DNA of 64,000 bases from the NCBI RefSeq assembly GCF_003226535.1, contig NZ_QKOB01000001.1:434001-498000 (forward strand). The letters are read 5' to 3'. Position 1 is the stretch's first letter, and every line of letters begins with the position of its first letter. Below the pieces are notes generated by a model that made no database searches, was not told the DNA's origin, and saw nothing but the letters and a program-made list of their open reading frames with translations. The position numbers were made by a program, and so were the translations under genes. This DNA is from Meiothermus sp. Pnk-1. Lineage in GTDB: Bacteria; Deinococcota; Deinococci; Deinococcales; Thermaceae. Of the stretch, positions 41,602-49,445 are shown piece by piece.

Positions 41602-41607
41602 TAGACT
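41602..41607 (+). promoter_or_regulatory. -10 box of leaderless promoter, ubiX
   Basis: TAGACT followed by 6 bases and the GTG at 41614. Confidence 0.55.
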
Positions 41608-41613
41608 CTTCTC

Positions 41614-42192
41614 GTGGATGAAGCGTCTAAACGGGTGGTAGTTGGCCTATCCGGGGCTTCAGGGATGCCGTATGCGCTCGATCTGCTTCACACCCTGCGC
41701 CGGATTCCCCACTTGGAGATTCACCTGGTCATGACCCAAGGGGCCAAGCGGGTGTTGGTCGAGGAGGCCGAGACCCCCGTGGAGGCCGTGGAGGCTTTGG
41801 CCCACGCCGTCCACCGCTCCCCCGACCTGGGCGCTCCGATCGCCTCGGGCAGCTTTCGCACGGTAGGGATGGTGGTCATCCCCTGTAGCGCCACCACCCT
41901 CGCCAAGATCGCCTGGGGGCTGGCCGACAACCTCTTGACCCGCGCAGCCTACGTCACCCTCAAAGAGCGGCGCCCGCTGATCCTGGTGCCCCGCGAGGCC
42001 CCCCTGCCGCTGCCGAGCCTCGAGGCCATGGTCAAAGCGGCCCAGGCCGGGGCCACCATCCTCCCGGCCAGCCCCGGCTTCTACCACAAACCCCAACACA
42101 TCGAGGACCTGCTGGGCTTCATCACCCAGCGGATCCTGGACTTGCTAGACATTTCATACCCGCGCTCGGCCCGATGGAAAGACGAAGGGTAG
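41614..42192 (+). CDS. ubiX: Flavin prenyltransferase UbiX
   Basis: A 192-residue flavoprotein of the UbiX/Pad1 family, which links dimethylallyl phosphate to FMN to make the prenyl-FMN cofactor of UbiD decarboxylases. It has VVGLSGASGMPYALDLL, PIASGSFRTVGMVVIPCSATTLAKIAWGLADNLLTRAA and ERRPLILVPREAPLPL, all diagnostic. No ubiD gene is in the window. In Thermales the cofactor probably serves menaquinone-related or aromatic acid decarboxylases (inference). The short region after it to 42365 shows no gene. Confidence 0.95.
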   Translation: MDEASKRVVVGLSGASGMPYALDLLHTLRRIPHLEIHLVMTQGAKRVLVEEAETPVEAVEALAHAVHRSPDLGAPIASGSFRTVGMVVIPCSATTLAKIAWGLADNLLTRAAYVTLKERRPLILVPREAPLPLPSLEAMVKAAQAGATILPASPGFYHKPQHIEDLLGFITQRILDLLDISYPRSARWKDEG

Positions 42193-42365
42193 AAGAGGCC
42201 AGGGCCGCCCGGAGAAACAGGCTGGTCGCCGATACGTCCGCCGCTTTCCCTCAGGTCTGGATGAGGCCATGCGGGGCTCGAGGCCGCTTTGGTCGAGAAG
42301 CGCCTCGCCCGTGGCGTCTTGGGAAGAGGGCATCGCTGGTCGGAGGGCTCGAGCCTGAAAGAAAT

Positions 42366-42569
42366 TCACGGCCGCTCTCCTAGGCGACCCCCACCCCCTT
42401 GGAGGCGTTGGCCGATATTGATCAGCAAAGCCCCTATACGGCGAGACAGAGAGGAAGGGGCTGGGCGCGTAGCAGCGGCAGCGATGAGCTGGTCTTGCCT
42501 GGCCGCCTGAAGTAGCTCGCTTTGCCGTTGCCGGGAAATCTTTTCGAGCGCATAGTAACTCCATCCCAT
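42366..42569 (-). CDS. Small conserved-looking hypothetical protein
   Basis: A 67-residue basic protein starting MGWSYYALEKISRQRQSELL, with a helix rich in Arg, Gln and Glu and a second amphipathic helix LSRRIGALLINIGQRLQ. Short proteins with this 'RQRQxELL...RIGxxLIxxGxxL' layout occur in many actinobacteria and related groups without a known role (recalled resemblance). A GGGAGGGG ribosome site lies 3-4 bases before ATG 42569. The open frame continues upstream but without similarity. The gap 42570-42877 holds only the uppP terminator. Confidence 0.55.
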   Translation of the reverse strand: MGWSYYALEKISRQRQSELLQAARQDQLIAAAATRPAPSSLSRRIGALLINIGQRLQGGGGRLGERP

Positions 42570-42703
42570 AATCCCCTCCCGTAAAGCGCTGAAAAACGGG
42601 TTCTGCGTCGGCGTTGCCAGCGCCACGAGTGACACACCAGCAGCGTATCGGTCGAAGAACTCACCGACTATCCGGTTTTGGTGGGGTAGGGCGAGGGAGT
42701 GGT

Positions 42704-42734
42704 AAGCAAAAGCCCCCGGCTTATCGCTGGGGGC
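42704..42734 (-). terminator. Terminator downstream of uppP
   Basis: Stem GCCCCC/GGGGGC (42712-42717 and 42729-42734) with partial inner pairing, followed on the minus strand by TTTTGCTT. It lies 144 bases after the uppP stop, which leaves a long 3' untranslated stretch. Confidence 0.7.
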
Positions 42735-42877
42735 CGTCCGAAAAAAGCGAAGGCTGCTCGGGGCAGGCCATCCCCCCGGGCCAAGCGAGGCCTTCCATCG
42801 CATCTTTTCCGCCCTGGCGCAGCGCCGCCCCACCCGAGCTGGGAGAAGCCCTAGGGTTCGCGGGTGGCTGACCGTCT

Positions 42878-43657
42878 TCAGCGCAGAAAGAACATCGCGT
42901 ACACCGCCCCGATGAGGATGCGATAGATGGCAAAGGGCACGAAGGTGTTGCGGCTGACGAACTCTAAAAGCCAGCGCACCGTGAGCAGCGCGGTGACGAA
43001 GGCGGCCACGAACCCTATCGCCATCAGCCCGTACCCCTCATGGGGGAAGGTGTGGGCGCTTTTGTAGAGGTCATAGGCGGAGGCGGCCAGCATGGTCGGC
43101 ACCGCCAGGATAAAGGAGAACTCCGCCGCCGCCCGCCGCGAGAGCCCCGAGACCATCCCCCCCACGATGGTGGCGGCACTGCGCGAGGTTCCGGGAAAGA
43201 TGGCCGATAGACCCTGGAAGGTTCCGATCAAAAGGGCCCGCCCTAGGGGCATCTGGTCCACGTCTTCGTAGCGCTGGTGGCCTTGCAGCCAGCGGTCTAC
43301 GAAGAGCAGCACTACCCCCACCCCCACCAGGGCCACCACCACGATGAGGTCGTTGCCCAGGATGCGGTCTTTGATCACCCGGTAGAGCCCGAAGCCGATG
43401 ATCCCGGTGGGGATGAAGGCCACGACGATGCGCTTCCATACCTCGAAATCCCGTAGGAAACGCTCGAGGTACAGGCTCAGCACGGCCAGGATGGCCCCCA
43501 GTTGGATCACGATGAGGAAGCTCTTGGCGAAGTCGTCGCTCTCCACGGGGATCTTGAGCAGGTGGGCGGCCAGGGTGAGGTGACCGGTGGAGGAGACCGG
43601 CAGAAACTCGGTAAGCCCTTCGATAACTCCCAAAACGAGCGCTTCAAAAGCCGTCAT
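42878..43657 (-). CDS. uppP: Undecaprenyl-diphosphatase (UppP/BacA)
   Basis: A 259-residue membrane enzyme that recycles the lipid carrier for peptidoglycan and other envelope polymers. The signatures are [18 protein letters not shown] near the start and [30 protein letters not shown] in the middle, which hold the catalytic Glu, Ser and Arg. About eight helices are visible. It diverges from ispD, which with ispE makes isoprenoid precursors, so the two sides of this intergenic region feed the same lipid-carrier supply. Confidence 0.96.
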   Translation of the reverse strand: MTAFEALVLGVIEGLTEFLPVSSTGHLTLAAHLLKIPVESDDFAKSFLIVIQLGAILAVLSLYLERFLRDFEVWKRIVVAFIPTGIIGFGLYRVIKDRILGNDLIVVVALVGVGVVLLFVDRWLQGHQRYEDVDQMPLGRALLIGTFQGLSAIFPGTSRSAATIVGGMVSGLSRRAAAEFSFILAVPTMLAASAYDLYKSAHTFPHEGYGLMAIGFVAAFVTALLTVRWLLEFVSRNTFVPFAIYRILIGAVYAMFFLR

Positions 43658-43712
43658 ACCGCCCTAATCCTTCCTGCTCTTGATGAGCGGAGCCTGAAGC
43701 CCCTCCGCGTAG

Positions 43713-43718
43713 TACGAT
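43713..43718 (+). promoter_or_regulatory. -10 box of leaderless promoter, ispD
   Basis: TACGAT followed by 6 bases and the GTG at 43725. Confidence 0.55.
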
Positions 43719-43724
43719 TCTGGC

Positions 43725-44366
43725 GTGAAGGTTTCGGTGCTGTTGCCCGCGGCGGGATCGGGGGAGCGGCTGGGCCGGGGGCCCAAGGCCTGGCTCGAGG
43801 TCGGTGGGCGCACCCTCTTGGACTGGGCCCTCGCCGCGTTCGCCTGGGCCGATGAACGGCTGGTGGCGCTGCCTGCGGGGTATAGCCTGGACCGCCCCGG
43901 GGTGCGCTGTTTGCCGGGGGGCCAAACCCGCCAGGAGAGCGTATACACCCTTTTGCTCGAGGCCACTGGCGACCTCGTGCTCGTTCACGACGTGGCCCGG
44001 CCCTTTCTGCCCCCAGCCGTCACCCAGCGGGTGCTCGAGGCCGCCCGCCAACACGGCGCGGCGGTTCCGGTGATCCCGGTGCCCGACACCCTCATCCAAG
44101 AAGCCGGGGGGTTCTACGGCCCCCCCGCCCCGCGCGAGGCCTACCGCCTGGTGCAGACCCCGCAGGGGTTTTGGCGGGAGCTGTTGCTCGAGGCCCACCG
44201 CAAAGCACGCCAAGAAGGGCTCGAGGCTACCGACGACGCGCAATTGGTGTTGGCCCTGGGGCGGCGGGTGGCCCTGGTGGAGGGCGACCGCCGGGCGTTC
44301 AAGATCACCTACCCTGAGGACCTCCCGCTGGCGGAGGGGCTGGCTCGGGTTTGGGAAGCGCCATGA
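43725..44366 (+). CDS. ispD: 2-C-methyl-D-erythritol 4-phosphate cytidylyltransferase
   Basis: A 213-residue enzyme of the MEP isoprenoid pathway. It has the CTP-binding LLPAAGSGERLG and PKAWLEVGGRTLLDWAL, the GGQTRQESV loop, LVLVHDVARPFLP, QTPQGFWRELL and ATDDAQL, and the final GDRRAFKITYPEDL. Its TGA overlaps the ispE ATG (ATGA), so translation of the two pathway enzymes is coupled. The start is GTG after a TACGAT box. Confidence 0.96.
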   Translation: MKVSVLLPAAGSGERLGRGPKAWLEVGGRTLLDWALAAFAWADERLVALPAGYSLDRPGVRCLPGGQTRQESVYTLLLEATGDLVLVHDVARPFLPPAVTQRVLEAARQHGAAVPVIPVPDTLIQEAGGFYGPPAPREAYRLVQTPQGFWRELLLEAHRKARQEGLEATDDAQLVLALGRRVALVEGDRRAFKITYPEDLPLAEGLARVWEAP

Positions 44367-45190
44367 TCGAGCGGTTTTCCCCGGCCAAGGTCAACCTGGG
44401 CCTGTCGGTGCTGGGCAGGCGGGCGGACGGCTACCACCAGCTGCACACCCTCTTTGCCGCGCTCGACGTGGGTGACCGGATCGCCCTCGAGCCCGTCCCC
44501 CAGGGCGTTCACCTGGAAGTCAGGGGGGCCGATCTACCAACTGGGCCAGGGAATCTGGCCTATCGGGCGGCGCAGGCCTACCTGGAGGCGGCGGGGAATC
44601 CGGGCGGGGTGCGGATGCTGCTCGAGAAGCGCCTGCCCGTCGCCGCTGGGCTGGGGGGGGGCTCGGGGAATGCGGCCACGGTCCTGCTCGGCCTGCGGCA
44701 GCTCTACCCGGCGCCGCTGGACCTATTTCCCATCGCCCGAGCCCTAGGGGCGGATGTACCGTTCTTCCTGCGAGGAGGGCTGGCCGAAGCGCGGGGGATC
44801 GGGGAGGTGCTCTCCCCCCTCGAGCCCCTCCGGCTCCATCTGGTGCTGGTCAACCCCGGCCTGGCGGTTTCCGCCACGGAAGCTTACCAAGTCACGAAGC
44901 CCGACGACTACGCTCCCGAACTGCCCGTCGCCGCCATCCTGGCGGCCCTGAAAGGGGGGGAAGAGCCTCCCTGGTGGAATAGCCTCGAGGCCCCGGTCTT
45001 CCGCCTCCGCCCCGAGCTGGCCGAACTCAAGGCGGCGCTCCGGGCGTTCGGGTTGCGGGGCGTGCTGATGTCCGGTTCGGGCTCGACCTTCTTGGCCCTG
45101 GCCTCGGACCCAGCCCAAGCGCAGCATCTCGCTGCCCGGCTGCGCGAACGCTTTCCGCGCTTTTGGATTCGCCCAGCCCAAAGTGCCTGA
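44363..45190 (+). CDS. ispE: 4-Diphosphocytidyl-2-C-methyl-D-erythritol kinase
   Basis: A 275-residue GHMP kinase, the step after next to IspD in the MEP pathway. It has the opening FSPAKVNLGLSVLGRRADGYHQL, the phosphate loop LPVAAGLGGGSGNAATVL, GADVPFFLRGG and the last motif VLMSGSGSTFLAL. ATG 44363 overlaps the ispD stop. An in-frame ATG at 44351 is possible but would lie within ispD. Confidence 0.96.
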   Translation: MIERFSPAKVNLGLSVLGRRADGYHQLHTLFAALDVGDRIALEPVPQGVHLEVRGADLPTGPGNLAYRAAQAYLEAAGNPGGVRMLLEKRLPVAAGLGGGSGNAATVLLGLRQLYPAPLDLFPIARALGADVPFFLRGGLAEARGIGEVLSPLEPLRLHLVLVNPGLAVSATEAYQVTKPDDYAPELPVAAILAALKGGEEPPWWNSLEAPVFRLRPELAELKAALRAFGLRGVLMSGSGSTFLALASDPAQAQHLAARLRERFPRFWIRPAQSA

Positions 45191-45231
45191 GGTCAGGCCA
45201 TTTTCAGCCGGAGGGTGTAAGATCAGGCTTG

Positions 45232-45365
45232 TCACCGGGGGAGCCCGGCCACACGGCCTGGGCTGAGAGGGCGCAAGCCCGACTCTTGGAACCTGATCCG
45301 GGTCATACCGGCGTAGGGAGAGTGACCAGAGAAAGGCCCCTTCTCGGTGACACGAAGGGGGTTTT
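45232..45365 (+). promoter_or_regulatory. TPP (thiamine pyrophosphate) riboswitch
   Basis: The aptamer (45232-45326) shows all conserved parts: GGGGAGCCCGG, CTGAGAGGGCG (CTGAGA at 45263), ACCTGATCCGGGTCATACC and GCGTAGGGA. P1 pairs GTCAC (45232) with GTGAC (45322). The expression platform has a hairpin CCCCTTC/GAAGGGG (45337-45360) whose right arm is the ribosome site of thiB, 5 bases before ATG 45366. A GGTGAC at 45346 could pair instead with GTCACC of P1, which gives two exclusive folds. With TPP bound, the ribosome site should be hidden. Confidence 0.95.
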
Positions 45366-46451
45366 ATGTTTTGGAGCACACCGCGCAACACGTTGGCCAG
45401 AGGGATCGTCTGGATGGGTGGGTTACTGGGCCTTCTCATGGCCCCGGCCTTGGCCCAACCCACTACGCTCACCGTTCTGACCCACGAGAGCTTCAACCTC
45501 GACAAAAACCTCATCGCCCAGTTCGAGCAAGCATCGGGGATCAAGCTCCGCTTCCTCAAGGCTGGGGACGCGGGCGAGACCCTGAACCGGGCCATCCTGA
45601 CCAAGGCTGCCCCGGTCGCGGACGTCCTCTACGGCTTCGACAACTCCCTGCTCTCCAAGGCGCTGGCGGCGGGCATCCTCGAGCCCTACCGCTCCCCTCA
45701 ACTCCCCTCGCTCCGCAGCGAGTTCGTCCTCGACCCGACCTACCGGGCCCTCCCCGTGGACTTCGGCTACGTGGCCCTCAACTACGACAAAGCCCACTTC
45801 AAGGACAAAGCCCTGCCCCAGACCCTCGCCGACCTGGCCCGCCCCGAGTTCGCCAAGCTCCTGGTGGTGGAAAACCCGGCCACCTCGAGCCCCGGCCTGG
45901 CCTTTCTGCTGGCCACGGTGGCGACGTTGGGCGAGGACGGCTACCTGGACTTTTGGGAGGGCCTGCGCAAGGGTGGGGTGAGGGTGGAGAAGGGCTGGAG
46001 CGAGGCCTACTACACCGCCTTTAGCAAAAACGGGGGCGACCGCCCGCTGGTGGTCTCCTACGCCACCAGCCCCGCCGCCGAGCTGTTCTACTCCGAGAAA
46101 AAGCTCACCGAGCCCCCTACCGGCAACCTGCTGCTGCCGGGGAGCAGCTTTTTGCAGGTGGAGTTCGTGGGGATCCTCAAGGGCACCAAGCAGCCCGCGG
46201 CCGCCCGCAAGTTCGTGGACTGGCTCCTCTCCAAGCCGGCGCAGGAGAACATCCCCACCCAGATGTGGGTCTACCCCACCCGCAAGGACGTGGCGCTGCC
46301 GGAGGTCTTCAAGTGGGCGGAGGTTCCCAAGGAACCCGCCCAGCTCTCCCCCCAGCGGATCGCCCAGGGGGCTGAGCGCTGGGTGCGCGAGTGGACCGAG
46401 GTAGTGCTGCAAGGCCAGAGCGCCCTCGCGGTGCGCAAGGCCCGGCGGTGA
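45366..46451 (+). CDS. thiB: Thiamine ABC transporter substrate-binding protein
   Basis: A 361-residue periplasmic binding protein with a signal peptide ending ALAQPTT. The family pattern LTVLTHESFNLDKNLIAQFEQASGIKLRFL, ADVLYGFDNSLLSKAL, VVENPATSSPGLAFLLATVA and LQVEFVGILKGTKQPAAARKFVDWLLS matches ThiB/TbpA. The TPP riboswitch directly upstream strongly supports thiamine as ligand. Its stop overlaps the thiP start. Confidence 0.95.
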   Translation: MFWSTPRNTLARGIVWMGGLLGLLMAPALAQPTTLTVLTHESFNLDKNLIAQFEQASGIKLRFLKAGDAGETLNRAILTKAAPVADVLYGFDNSLLSKALAAGILEPYRSPQLPSLRSEFVLDPTYRALPVDFGYVALNYDKAHFKDKALPQTLADLARPEFAKLLVVENPATSSPGLAFLLATVATLGEDGYLDFWEGLRKGGVRVEKGWSEAYYTAFSKNGGDRPLVVSYATSPAAELFYSEKKLTEPPTGNLLLPGSSFLQVEFVGILKGTKQPAAARKFVDWLLSKPAQENIPTQMWVYPTRKDVALPEVFKWAEVPKEPAQLSPQRIAQGAERWVREWTEVVLQGQSALAVRKARR

Positions 46452-47977
46452 GGCGGCTCGAGCCTGCTCGCTGCGGGGCCTGGCTGGTGTGGGTTTTCCT
46501 GGCCCTGGCCCTGCTCTACCCGCTGGGGCGGATCCTCGCCCTGGGGCTGGGGGAGGGGCTAGGCCCCACCCTGGCCAACCCTTACTACTGGGGACGCCTG
46601 GCCTGGAGCCTGGCCTACGGGCTGGGCTCGAGCCTATTGGTGGTCGCCCTGGCGCTTCCGCTGGCCTACGCCTTCCGCTACCGCTTCCCCGGGCGCGACC
46701 TGTGGCTTTCCCTGGCGACGGTCCCTTTTGTGCTGCCCACCCTCGTGGTGGCGCTGGGCTTTTTGGCCCTGGTAGGCCCCCGTGGGGTGCTGGGGGTCGA
46801 CCTCTACGGCACCCCGTGGATCCTCTTCTGGGCCAGCGCGTTTTACAACCTGGGGCTGGTGCTGCGGATGCTGGTGGCGGTCTTGCCGGCCCTCGAGCCC
46901 CCCCTGGCCGCCGCCCGCACCCTGGGGGCCAGCCCGTGGCGGGCCTACTGGCGGGTGGGGGTCCCCCTGCTGGCCCCGGCCCTCCTCGCGGGGGGTGGCC
47001 TGACGTTTCTCTATAGCTTCAGCAGCTTTGGCCTGCCCCTCCTGCTGGGTGGGGCGCGCTACGCCACGCTCGAGGTCGAGGTCTACGGGCTGTTGGCCTA
47101 CCGCCTGGCCTTCCCCGAGGCCACCGCTTTGATCCTGCTGCAACTGGCGGTGTTGGCGCTGGTGAGCCTGCTTTATCTGGGGGCGCAAAGGCGCCTGGCC
47201 CTTTCCCTGAGCGCTGCCCCCCGGCCCAAGCCCTTGCCTCCCGCCGCGGCCTGGCGTCTGGCGGCGGGCGTCTGGCTGTTTTTCCTGGCCCTCTACGCCC
47301 CGCTGCTGGCCCTGCTGGCTCGAGCCTTCGCTGCCCCGGGGGCTCTGGCCTCGGCCTGGACGGGCGGGGACTTCACCCCTGGCGCGCTGGCCCTGGCCAA
47401 CACCCTGCGCTTTGCCGGTCTCAGCCTGCTCGTTGCTTTGCCGCTGGGCTTCCTCTATGCCTATGCGGTCTGGCGGGGGGAGCGGAGCCTCGATCTGGCG
47501 GGCCTCTTCCCGCTCATGGTGAGCCCGGTGGCGGTGGGGCTAGGGTATCTGCTGGCGTACCCTAGCCTGAGCGGTTCGCTCTTGATCCTGATCGGGGCCT
47601 ACGCCCTGCTGAGCTATCCGCTGTTGGCCCGCGCCCTGCTGCCCGCCTTTCGGGCTATGCCCAAGGGGGTGCTCGAGGCCGCCCGGGTGCTGGGGGCCGG
47701 CCCCTGGCGGAGGCTGTTGCGGGTGGAGTGGCCCCTGCTGCGGCCTGCCCTCCTCTCGGGTACGGCCCTGGCCTTGGCGGCGGTGGTGGGGGAGTTCGGG
47801 GCTACCCTGGTGCTGCGGCGTCCCGAGTGGGCCACCCTCGCCCTGGCCATCTACGAGCGCTTGGGCAAGCCGGGAGCGGAGCCCTTCCAGGAGGCGCTGG
47901 CGCTGGCGGGGTTGTTGGCTTTGTTGGCGGGGGGGTTATTTTTGCTCTTGGATCGAGGGCGGAGGGGGTTGGGTTGA
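46448..47977 (+). CDS. thiP: Thiamine ABC transporter permease (fused two-domain)
   Basis: A 509-residue protein with about twelve helices forming two BPD-permease halves. Each half carries an EAA-type loop: AAARTLGASPWRAYWRVGVPLL near 160 and EAARVLGAGPWRRLLRVEWPLL near 410, for contact with the ATPase. This is the ThiP layout. The GTG start overlaps the thiB TGA. No thiQ ATPase follows; toxin-antitoxin genes on the other strand start at once, so the ATPase must be elsewhere or shared. Confidence 0.92.
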   Translation: MRRLEPARCGAWLVWVFLALALLYPLGRILALGLGEGLGPTLANPYYWGRLAWSLAYGLGSSLLVVALALPLAYAFRYRFPGRDLWLSLATVPFVLPTLVVALGFLALVGPRGVLGVDLYGTPWILFWASAFYNLGLVLRMLVAVLPALEPPLAAARTLGASPWRAYWRVGVPLLAPALLAGGGLTFLYSFSSFGLPLLLGGARYATLEVEVYGLLAYRLAFPEATALILLQLAVLALVSLLYLGAQRRLALSLSAAPRPKPLPPAAAWRLAAGVWLFFLALYAPLLALLARAFAAPGALASAWTGGDFTPGALALANTLRFAGLSLLVALPLGFLYAYAVWRGERSLDLAGLFPLMVSPVAVGLGYLLAYPSLSGSLLILIGAYALLSYPLLARALLPAFRAMPKGVLEAARVLGAGPWRRLLRVEWPLLRPALLSGTALALAAVVGEFGATLVLRRPEWATLALAIYERLGKPGAEPFQEALALAGLLALLAGGLFLLLDRGRRGLG

Positions 47978-47983
47978 GCACCC

Positions 47984-48328
47984 TCACCCCTGAGCCTCGA
48001 AAATCCGGCGCAAGGGTTCGAGCAAGGGGGGTAAGTTTTGCGTCGCTGTATCCCAAATAATTCGAGAACTGATCCAAGGGTACTCGTGCACTAGGAAATT
48101 TCGCATCCCGTTCATCTTCTCCCAAGGGATTTCGGGGTGCTGGGCCTTGACTTCATCCGGGATATGCCGCTCGGCCTCGCCGATGACGATAAAGCAGTAC
48201 ACCACCGCCTGGAGGGTGCGCCGGTCTCGAGTAAAAGCCTCGAAATCCAGACCCTGGGTGTAACTGCACACGTCCTGAATAGCCTCCAATATGTCACCTA
48301 ACCAGTGCACCCAGTCCCTAGGCGGCAC
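47984..48328 (-). CDS. hepT: HepT-like HEPN ribonuclease toxin (DUF86)
   Basis: A 114-residue protein of the HepT/DUF86 family. The RNase motif RX4HXY is present as RNFLVHEY, and the helices around RRTLQAVVYCFIVIGEAERHIP are typical. HepT cleaves RNA and is inactivated when its partner MntA adds AMP to the tyrosine of that motif. The start overlaps the end of mntA by 11 bases, the usual pairing. Confidence 0.93.
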   Translation of the reverse strand: MPPRDWVHWLGDILEAIQDVCSYTQGLDFEAFTRDRRTLQAVVYCFIVIGEAERHIPDEVKAQHPEIPWEKMNGMRNFLVHEYPWISSRIIWDTATQNLPPLLEPLRRIFEAQG

Positions 48329-48617
48329 GAATAGCCTCCCTCAGCACCTTTTCCCGCATCCAGGGCCGTAGCCCATCCGGTGTAACCACGTCCACAGCAC
48401 ACCCCAGCCCTGCTTCCAGCGCCTGCTTCAGCTCGAATAGCTCGAACAGCCCTACCCTGGCCTCCGGCTCGAACTCGACAATCACGTCCACGTCGCTATC
48501 GGCGCGTGCTTCCCCCCTCGCCGTCGAACCGAACAGGGCCAGGCTCGCCACCCCAAAGCGCCGGGATAGTTCGGGAAATTGAGCCCTCAGGATGGTCAGC
48601 GCCTCGTCCCGTAGCAT
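48318..48617 (-). CDS. mntA: MntA-like nucleotidyltransferase antitoxin
   Basis: A 99-residue minimal nucleotidyltransferase with LALFGSTARGEARADSDVDVIVEFE, containing the GSX10DXD motif. By family it AMPylates HepT. ATG 48617 has both GAAGGGG just before it and a TACCCT box 7 bases upstream. An open frame runs further 5' to 48782 but has no similarity to the family. Confidence 0.92.
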   Translation of the reverse strand: MLRDEALTILRAQFPELSRRFGVASLALFGSTARGEARADSDVDVIVEFEPEARVGLFELFELKQALEAGLGCAVDVVTPDGLRPWMREKVLREAIRAA

Positions 48618-48651
48618 CCCCTTCAGGGTAGCAGAAGGGCCGCTGAGGTTT

Positions 48652-48688
48652 GGCCTGCAGAAGCAGCCGCTCGGCCTCAACACGCACC
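48652..48688 (-). pseudogene. Relic of a HEPN gene start (37-bp duplicate)
   Basis: This 37-bp stretch is identical to 49359-49395, the 5' end of the HEPN gene there, and encodes RVEAERLLLQA. The rest of the gene is missing, so it is a leftover of a second HEPN copy or of a recombination between the two toxin-antitoxin units. Confidence 0.7.
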
Positions 48689-48735
48689 GCAAGGCAATGG
48701 CCGGCTGCTGGCCCTTGGGGGGTTGCGGGAGTCGC

Positions 48736-49041
48736 CTAGAGGAGCCGGATCCCCTCCCGCAACGCCTCGCCCACGATGCCAATTTCGTTCTGGCGGGCTT
48801 CTAGTTCCTCTGGGGTGAGGGCCACGTACTCGGCCCGGCGTAGGGGAAGGCGGTAGAGCGTTTGGAGCCGCTTCAGATAAGGAACCCCCCGGAATGCGCC
48901 CGAGACCACCAGGAGGTCCCAGTCGCTATCCTCCAGAGCATCCCCCCGGGCCCTCGAGCCGAAGAGCCAAGCTTGCTCGATGGGTAAGGCTGCTCCGGCC
49001 AGCACCTCGACTAGTCTCTCTGTAGCTGGGACTCTACCCAT
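48736..49041 (-). CDS. MNT-domain nucleotidyltransferase (antitoxin-like)
   Basis: A 101-residue minimal nucleotidyltransferase with WLFGSRARGDALEDSDWDLLVV, the GSX10DXD core. It is a second, divergent member beside the HepT/MntA pair. Its start overlaps the HEPN gene at 49011-49394 by 31 bases, so the two form a second HEPN/MNT pair. Confidence 0.88.
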   Translation of the reverse strand: MGRVPATERLVEVLAGAALPIEQAWLFGSRARGDALEDSDWDLLVVSGAFRGVPYLKRLQTLYRLPLRRAEYVALTPEELEARQNEIGIVGEALREGIRLL

Positions 49042-49394
49042 TGCAAAATCTCCTTGGCGGCTTCAAGGCGATCCCTGGCTTCGTCTTGCCGGTAGAGACG
49101 AGCAGGAACCGTTCCTGCGGCATCCGGGTAGCGGGTGAGCAGGTAATCCGGAGTAAGTAACCGGGCTTGCTCGAGCAGGCCAGTTTCCGCACCCAAAGCC
49201 TCGGCTAGCTCGATAAGGTCATGCGTGCGAGGCAACTTCAGGAAGCGCTCAATATATAGGGCTTTCAGGGCTTTCTCTGCAGTCTGCTGCCCGAAAAAGG
49301 CTGCTGCATAGAACCTCGCTCCCTGAAAAAGCACCCTGGCTGAGGCTAGGTCCTCTTGGGCCTGCAGAAGCAGCCGCTCGGCCTCAACACGCAC
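49011..49394 (-). CDS. HEPN domain protein (toxin-like)
   Basis: A 127-residue HEPN protein. It opens MRVEAERLLLQAQEDLASA and contains FYAAAFFGQQTAEKALKALYI and RTHDLIELAEALG, the typical first, second and third helices. HEPN proteins of this type pair with MNT nucleotidyltransferases. The RX4HXY motif of HepT is not present, so it may act differently. GTG 49394 follows a TATACT box by 6 bases. Confidence 0.88.
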   Translation of the reverse strand: MRVEAERLLLQAQEDLASARVLFQGARFYAAAFFGQQTAEKALKALYIERFLKLPRTHDLIELAEALGAETGLLEQARLLTPDYLLTRYPDAAGTVPARLYRQDEARDRLEAAKEILQWVESQLQRD

Positions 49395-49400
49395 CCTCCC

Positions 49401-49406
49401 AGTATA
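49401..49406 (-). promoter_or_regulatory. -10 box of the second HEPN/MNT pair
   Basis: TATACT on the minus strand, 6 bases before GTG 49394. The six bases GGGAGG could also act as a ribosome site. Confidence 0.5.
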
Positions 49407-49445
49407 TGCCGAAGCCCCCGGAGTGTTGTAGGCACCGGCCTGGGC

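Noticed and set aside
42614-42933. Small genes between the hypothetical protein and uppP
   Set aside because: Overlapping frames on both strands without start signals; the region is explained by the long 3' end and terminator of uppP.
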